A stretch of DNA of 64,000 bases. Origin: Panaeolus papilionaceus (taxonomy: Eukaryota > Basidiomycota > Agaricomycetes > Agaricales). Both the position numbers and the translations under genes were made by a program. The DNA lies in assembly GCA_015501605.1 (NCBI GenBank), contig JADNRZ010000007.1, positions 1,178,001 to 1,242,000 on the forward strand. The letters are read 5' to 3'. Of the stretch, positions 57,786-64,000 are shown piece by piece. The notes under the pieces are model-generated. The model did not search any database. It was not told where the DNA came from and saw only the letters and a list, made by a program, of their open reading frames with translations. Each line of letters opens with the position of its first letter. Positions within the stretch are counted from its first letter, which is position 1.

Positions 57786-59295
57786 TCAACAAGAGGTCTT
57801 AGGTGCGAAAGCAAATTTGAGAGCGCCGTTGGTGCCATAAATCCCGTATCCTGGTTCCTGGTCATCTGAATAAATGTGGGCGAACCAGCCGATCCCACCT
57901 CCTGGAACAGATTTGAAATAAGAACATTTCGAGTCGAGAAGGGTGTAATAGTCCTGATTATATATATGAGTCTTGGTGTGAGCCTCTGGTTACTAATCAA
58001 ACTTACCCGCTCGTTGGCGACGTTTGCAACCGCTGAAGGACTATTTGGCTCAACTCCGTCGTATGTCGTCGAAGGCCAGCCGTTCTAACATTAAAAAAGG
58101 TCAATAATCACTACAAAAAACATACCACATTTCTTACCTCGGTGAGATAAATCTTTTTGCCTCCTCCGTTGTTGACAAACCAATTGATGTCCGTCTCAAC
58201 AATTGGCCACGATTGGCTCGCTGTTTGATACCGTATGGATCAGTCGTCATCATTCCTCCAAGCAATAGACTTGCACCATACCAGTGGACGCTTTCTGCGA
58301 GAAGAACGGCAACATATGAGCATCGATAAGATCAATAGCATCCATCACATCTTGGGCTCCATCGTCTTGATGCTATGAGGGGAAAGATATTATAAGCTTT
58401 CCGAGTATATACTCGCAGACGGTCTTAGTACCTCTTGATACCCGTATGCCATCTCGCTGATAGTGACGGGTATATGCAACGACGTCAAGTTGGCCTTCGC
58501 TGATCGAACTTGAGCAGCAAGATCCTCGGGATCAAGAGCCCAATCATACAACGGCTCAGAACCAAATTGTAGGACACGGGTCACGAATTTAGCCTTTGGG
58601 TTTGAATGCAATGTACCCAACAACGCATTGCGTCGGGTTTTCCAGATATTTGGGTCGTCCCAGCCGAACTTTGTAAATTGACAAATTAATCAACTCTTTC
58701 CTTCTTTGATGGAAAAAGAGCAGAGGGGGTCCTCACCCAGATCAGAGCATGTACACCCACACCAGCGCGCCACGCCGCGTCTATCACATCATCGCTGAAG
58801 CCGACGGGAGAAAAGGAGACCATGAGTGATCAGAAAACTGGGCTTCATTTCAACACTCACTAGAACCCTTTGCGATCACAGGCTCCATACAATCGGACGT
58901 ATCTGCCGTTGAACCTCTCTCTGATGTCTAGGAATTCGCTGCGGAGTTTGGACAGACTCTGGCCTAGTTTGGGGCAAAATGAGACTAGAGACTAGGGTTT
59001 CGACTGGCAGATAACACTCACATTCAGATACCTCGTAGCTGAATCCCATGAATGCGTATTCGGTGCTATAGTCGCACCACCAGTTAGTAGTGGATGACGG
59101 TACTGCCGACGGCATCGTAAATCCAAGAGCTGGGAAGCAATTTGGGGGCGATCCAGCGGCTACCGCCTTAGAGTGTGAATTGCCATCGTGATCTGCCCTC
59201 TTGACTGTTGGCGTTGGTGTGGTGGGGGATGCTCGCACAATGGGGAGGGTATAGGCGACAAGTGTCACCAGTGCAGTGAGCGAGGAGAGAAACAT
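57786..59295 (-). CDS. Secreted GH17 family beta-1,3-glucanase
   Basis: Secreted glycoside hydrolase of family 17, expected to cut or transfer beta-1,3-glucan in the fungal wall or in plant callose. The signal peptide is MFLSSLTALVTLVAYTLPIV-RA. The mature part starts with Thr/Pro-rich sequence and CFPALGFTMPSAVPS. Later exons give VRLYGACDRKGFYDDVIDAA and GVHALIWFGWDDPNIW. The acid/base Glu is expected in LQFGSEPLYDW and the nucleophile in IYLTENGWPS; both Glu are present. ISEMAYGYQ follows the first. The C-terminus is GIYGTNGALKFAFAPKTSC at 57786. Introns of about 50-70 nt. The product may be endo- or exo-acting; sequence alone does not decide. Confidence 0.88.
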
Positions 59296-61218
59296 GATTA
59301 CTCCTGTATCAGTTTCGGCTGGTCTTGCTCAGTAAAAAGTGGTTGGCACAACCTGGCCAATTCCACACATAACCGTTCCCTTTTAAACTGTCCTACAATA
59401 ACACAACCCGACCCATCCGACTCTGCAGGATGCATCGTTTCGATACTTCGGAGTTTCATGAAGCTGGCAGGATAATTTTCGACACCGATGACCTTGCTAT
59501 TGCCGTCCAAAGGCAGAGGGGGACCAGAGGAATATAGAAGCAATCAAGAGTGCTCTTCGCAAAAGTTTCCTATTATTCCTATCTTTATTAATTTCGAAGG
59601 GTTAGAAGACGAAGAAAGCAACACACACCTAAAGTTATCGATGAAAGTAGCACGGCCCCTGGTCGAAAATTGCTTCTCGACGGGGTGCTTCTCGTTGAGG
59701 GCGCTGTTTGGTATACCGGGCCTTGTCGTAACTGGGAGATGGTCGGGTGCTGGTGGACAGTAATAGGTTGCTGGAACAAAAAGGAGCATGGTGCAGGCGT
59801 CATATGGTCCACTTGTACTTTGTATTCGTTTGACAAAGGACAGGATTAGAGAAAGCCGAAAATTGAGATTACGGTTTGCGCACTCGGCTTTCTTTTCCTG
59901 AACATCGTATCATGTGGAGGTTTTTCCGGCAATTCAGTCAGCTTGATAGATGCAGGCAGAAGCACATAGTCGCAGTGGGGAACGGCTTGTTTGGAGGTCC
60001 CTTCATTGTGGTAGGGTGAAGACTGCTATACCGTCTGTGCTTCGACCCGCAGTTTTCCGTGAGTCGCGACCTGCTGTTCCAAAGTAACTCCGAAAGTCGC
60101 TGGCGCATGAAATTGCCCACGTATAATTGTATTTCTGGGGGAGATTCTGAGTTAGAAGCCGCAGAGTCTGGGGTTATAGTTTAGTGGATAATGCGAAAGT
60201 TGCATCTATTCATGAAGTATGTCAAGGTGAGCGAAATTGGCTGTATGAATCATAGCACACACTTTCTCGTTTGAACGGTCCCGAGGGTCTTTCAACAGGA
60301 CACCTGTGGAAAAGCGAAGTGGGTGCCTCAAAAGTACGCTAGTCATACGAGTCCAAACCCTAACGTCGTATTTGTGTAAGTTGGCCATAAAAATCAGCAG
60401 GTAGTTTCCATGAAAATGGCCTGCAGCGAGCCCAAATAACTGGAAGGACGATAAGTTACAGCATGACTTGATGATCCCAGCGCCACTGTGTTGAGCTCAC
60501 AATTGCGTAATTCATAGATCAAGAACCTTTGAAAGATGAGGACACAGGGTCAAGAACGTAGGTAAAGATTCGAAGCAGGGAGTTTGAGAGTCAACCAGAG
60601 ATTCATCGCACTTTAAATGTGGTTCAGAGCGAGGGCCTTCATAGGGACATGCGGTATTTAGCAGACGCAGGGGAAGGAATATTCACAGCTATGGTCCTTC
60701 GACGCGTCCACACGTTTAAGATGCACTGAGGGACCTTTTATATTCCTGGCTTATTGTCAGAGACACGCTCAAGGAAAATATTTAAACTCACTGAATAAAA
60801 ATGTTCTATCGACGCCTTGGTGAACGCAGAAAGGGCAAAAATGAATCAGAAACCATAGCAATTCACGCTCACGCTTTTGTGCATATTGCAGGGACTGGGC
60901 GAAGGTTGATGCTAAAAAAACGCAATGTACATCCGTGTTCAAAACGTGCAAATGTTTTCATGTGGTTGATACACTGTGGATTAAAGGAAAAGACGAGTTG
61001 CTTTTGTGACCGATGACAGAAAACCTGAATAGCTCGACATTAGTCCTTTCGCAAGCAAGTAAAAAAAGTCTAGCACATACCCAATGGTTATTGCTTCTCA
61101 GGGTCCCACATGCCCTTGTGACAAATTTCGGCAAAAAGAAGAGAAAGCATTGCAAGGGACATGGGTGGCAATGATGGAAATTGAAAAATGAATTAAAACA
61201 CTGGTATAAATAGAATAA
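59296..61218. other. Intergenic region (1.9 kb)
   Basis: No supported gene. Short frames on both strands (up to 95 codons) lack motifs and splice partners. A tRNA-like A-box string near 60175 has no matching B box. Confidence 0.45.
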
Positions 61219-61753
61219 TCAATAGTTGAGGGCTCTAGGATTAATTCCTGGGTTGGCGTCGGGATGCCGTGAAAGACGGGGATCTCCATAGGTCATTACA
61301 TTGGCGTGAGCATCATGCAGGGATGCCATTGGTGGCGGTGGAGGTTCAGCGGTGATGAGCCTCCCCTCTTTCCGTAGGCACTCCTCCACTAGTCGGAGAA
61401 ATGAAGCGCCATCTGCTTCTAGAGCGTTTAACATTCGGTAGTCGTTAAATTGGAGCTGGTACTCTAGACCTGCGCAAAACTCCCTGATGTTTTTTATATG
61501 AGTTTGCATCCGATTGCGATAGAAATGTTCTGGGGGTGGAGGAGGTGCTGGAGGAAGAGAAGGGGGGGCAGAAGGGATTGGAGGTACAGCAGTAGGTATT
61601 GTAGGTGGTGGCGGAGGTAGAACAACGGGCATTGGTGACGGAGGTCGAGGTACGGGAGGCGGTGGTGGCATATCTTGCCGCATCGCAGTATCAGGCATTC
61701 TCGCAAACATGTTTGTCAAATTGTGATGTTGCTGCTGTTGCTGTTGCTGTTGA

Positions 61754-61798
<45 letters not shown>

Positions 61799-61813
61799 TG
61801 CTGTTGCTGCTGG

Positions 61814-61844
<31 letters not shown>

Positions 61845-62885
61845 GCTGCTGTTGTTGTTCGTCGTCCTCTTCAGAAGACTCTTCCTCCTCCTCCCTATGT
61901 GTGCCGGATGGCCCCGCTTCATGAATGTTCCCATTCGGGAGAGGTGCAACAGCAGTCTGAGCGACGGATGGATCTTGCTGACCAGCCCATGGAAATGTAT
62001 CCCACATGCCCTGAGTGGTTTCAGGAGTCAAATTTGAATCCACATACGGTTCGTGTGCGATATGATGGTGCATGCGAACAGTGATAATCCGTATTCCAGG
62101 TTTGTCGCAGTCGCGCGAGGACACCAGCAACCGACTTCGACATGGATATCGTGTTTTCGCCATAACTTCGCCCGTACTCGTTACACGAGGTTTGTAGAAG
62201 CTACCTTGGGATTTTCGGGCCGCCCTAGACGATTTTGACCGATGAGCTTCATCCTGCGAGCACCAAAATCGTGTCTTGTGTCCATTGGTTAGCTGTGGAT
62301 GGTCTTTGACGCTGTAGTGTAATTCCACAATCTAAATGTCAATATATTTTCTCAAAGCAAAGACAGAAAAATACCCACGTAAAACGATAACCCGTCGCTT
62401 TCCATATCTCGTGCACGACAGTTTGAATACGTTGCTTATGGGACATGCTTGAATCTGGCATCTCATACATCCCATGGAAATTGACATTAGATCCCTGCTT
62501 AAAGCGATCCCGTAATGCAAACAAAAGCTCCTCTCTGTCTCTGTATAAGGTTGTGGGCTGTGAATGTCATTTGAGCCAGGGTAAGTTGTAAAGAGCCGTT
62601 GGGCAAACTAACCTCCCTTCCCGAGCCACCGTCCTCATCTGAAGCACGCTTGCTTGCCTTCTTTGGTGCAGCAGACCCCCCTTCATTGGTACTCTTTTTC
62701 CGTCTTTCGGTCTGAAAACGAACCCCCCATTGTTCGTACGTATTAGTAGGTTCTTGTCGATAGAGTGTCTCCGAAACTTGAACAGGCTGCTGTGGTTGTG
62801 GTGCAGCTGGGTTCATTGGTTTTGCAGTTACAATGGCATGAAATCGTGAAAAACCAGCCACCGCTGGCGCACCCAGTGTGGTCAT
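61219..62885 (-). CDS. PolyGln/polyPro protein with transposon-like Cys/His domain
   Basis: Three exons. Exon 1 starts at 62885 (MTTLGAPAVAGFSRFHAIVT) and ends KRASDEDGGSGRE. Exon 2 gives PTTLYRDREELLFALRDRFK and HKQRIQTVVHEIWKATGYRF. Exon 3 gives VKDHPQLTNGHKTRFWCSQD, RYPCRSRLLVSSRDCDK and HHHIAHEPYVD. The Cys/His spacing (WCSQD ... CRSRL ... HHHIAH) resembles DNA-binding modules seen in transposase-related fungal proteins. No catalytic transposase domain follows; instead there is a PolyGln tract (61735-61858), a Pro-rich region (PPPPPVPRPPSP), then a short helical segment ending NPGINPRALNY. It may be a domesticated transposon-derived DNA-binding protein. Function is inference. Confidence 0.72.
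61735..61858. repeat. CAG/CAA trinucleotide repeat encoding polyGln
   Basis: On the plus strand, GTTGCT-type units interrupted by GTG (His) codons encode about 40 Gln with three His on the minus strand. Mixed CAG/CAA codons suggest selection or interruption that limits slippage. Confidence 0.9.
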
Positions 62886-63585
62886 CCGTGACGATAGTTG
62901 ACGAAAAGAAGAGCCTGCCTCTCACAGTGATGGTGGTTAGGAGGGAATGTGAGAAAATGATAGTCCTGTGATCCTGAATGCTGGCCTCAGCCTGATTGGT
63001 GAAATGTTGCCAAAAAAATGATAAATTTATACAATTTCAAACAAATTTCAAAAGAGTCAATGTGTTTTCCAGCCAAAGAAAATAAGTAAACGTTGTAGGC
63101 ATCGCAAATTCCTTAATAATGATTCATAAGTTCTAATGGCTACATACTACGAGACAAAATGCCACATCATGTTCAACATGGAATCGGTGTCATTCAACCT
63201 TCCATCACAAACAATCCAAATGAGGGAGTGTTTACAAGAATAAGACGCGGAAGTTTGCTTTTATAGCGCCCTCCTACTCCGACGTTAATTAACGGGCCTC
63301 CAGTGTCTAAAGGGGTGCTATCAACGCACGATTGTACAACCCTGGTTATTCGGAGAGCAACGCTGTTTGTATAGTAATTCCATGCCAATATAACCAGTCC
63401 AGTGGCTCTCAGAGAATGGGACCCAGGGGCTTCCAATGATGCCAACCCCTGTGACTGCAGGGGATAGCTTTATTTGAACGATCGACCTGAAAATATTAAT
63501 GAAATTACATACGTTATACGTTTGACAGAGGTCACTGAACAATGTGTTGGTATAATGTATCCCCACTCGAAGGATGGCTGGGACA
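62886..63585. other. Intergenic region
   Basis: Between two minus-strand genes. The minus frame 63445-63194 has no recognisable motif. T/A-rich stretches near 63010-63110 may be promoter of the polyGln gene or 3' UTR of HSBP1. Confidence 0.4.
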
Positions 63586-64000
63586 TTATATACCATTGCT
63601 GTCGCTTCGGCGAATAGCACTTGGTGTACCAGGAGCGGGAGATGGCGATTGCGGTACATTATCCCCATTAATAATATCCTGAATCGATGCTTCCAATGCG
63701 TCTACTCTCGATGACATTTGGCTCACTGAGGACCTTCAGTTAAATAAGAATGAACAGGCAGGTAGATCCGACGTACTCCGGTCAAGGATCTGGCTTGACA
63801 TATCATCAAACTTGGACTCGAGCTGTTCTAGAAGGGTTTCGACCTGCCATAATTGAGAAAATTACTCGTGGCAACGATGCCAACACTCACAAAGGCGGTT
63901 AACTCGTGAGGACTTGAGATATCATTTGGTGCTATTGTTCCTTGTCTGGATGGTGCCAACTGCTTGTTAGCGACAGGAGTCTTATCCTTATCTGCTTCTG
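63586..64000 (-). CDS. HSBP1-like heat shock factor binding protein (5' end beyond window)
   Basis: Small coiled-coil protein that in animals binds heat shock factor HSF1 and dampens it. The visible exons give PNDISSPHELTAF, then VETLLEQLESKFDDMSSQIL, and after an intron (GTACGT ... CTCAG) MSQMSSRVDALEASIQDIIN, the family's heptad coiled coil. The tail reads NVPQSPSPAPGTPSAIRRSD and ends at 63586. The 5' end lies past base 64000. The tail after the coiled coil is longer than in animal members. Confidence 0.85.

Noticed and set aside
60168..60245. tRNA-like A box (TAGTTTAGTGG)
   Set aside because: No B box or cloverleaf can be drawn downstream.
61605..62084. Plus-strand ORFs rich in Val/Ala or Leu
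   Set aside because: Antisense shadows of the CAG/CAA repeat in the polyGln gene.
63321..63668. Minus-strand ORF of 115 codons
   Set aside because: Its start is a shadow of the HSBP1 C-terminus in another frame; the rest has no support.

Overview
This window is nuclear DNA of a filamentous fungus, most likely a mushroom-forming basidiomycete (Agaricomycetes). The genes are dense and carry many short GT-AG introns of about 50-70 nt. Several families are typical of that group: a DUF6534 seven-helix membrane protein, F-box/LRR-type proteins, wax-synthase-like acyltransferases, and one-pass serine-rich membrane proteins. I see no prophage, bacterial operon or CRISPR array. Gene models were built by reading exons and splice sites by eye, so small exons and some 5' ends may be off.

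Layout. 1-1229 (-): MFS transporter, cut by the window edge. 3537-6270 (+): transketolase-like enzyme with two micro-exons. 6804-9029 (+): homogentisate 1,2-dioxygenase. 9356-12710 (+): four-BRCT checkpoint/replication scaffold (Dpb11/Rad4/TopBP1 type). 12904-14315 (-): F-box-like protein. 14939-16014 (-): one-pass membrane protein. 16015-17215: no clear gene. 17216-19111 and 19365-20805 (-): tandem wax-synthase/MBOAT paralogues, one with a TA-flanked MITE in an intron. 21363-23226 (-): O-methyltransferase. 24303-27073 (+): Ser/Thr-rich one-pass membrane protein. 28072-29256 (-): CK2 regulatory subunit. 29898-31151 (-): divergent forkhead factor, followed by a 5.2-kb stretch without a supported gene. 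36406-37158 (-) acidic protein, divergent from 37351-39444 (+) THG1. 40289-42873 (-): SAGA deubiquitinase Ubp8/USP22, divergent from 43360-44115 (+) HIT protein. 44155-46123: uncertain genes. 46216-48070 (+): oxalate decarboxylase. 48262-51342 (-): large unknown protein. About 51975-53300 (+): non-coding snoRNA host gene. 53340-55295 (-): DUF6534 protein. 56175-57444 (-): Get4. 57786-59295 (-): secreted GH17 glucanase. 61219-62885 (-): polyQ/polyP protein with a transposon-like Cys/His domain. 63586-64000 (-): HSBP1, cut by the window edge.

Most genes are unlinked housekeeping functions: tyrosine catabolism, replication checkpoint, tRNA-His maturation, histone deubiquitination, tail-anchored protein insertion and rRNA modification. 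The only block that looks like a functional neighbourhood is 17.2-23.2 kb, where two MBOAT acyltransferases and an O-methyltransferase lie on the same strand. It resembles a small natural-product tailoring cluster, but no backbone synthase is in view.

The most interesting locus is 51.9-53.3 kb. A spliced, apparently non-coding transcript carries one box C/D-like element in each of five introns. Three of these elements have guides that match conserved rRNA sites under the D+5 rule.
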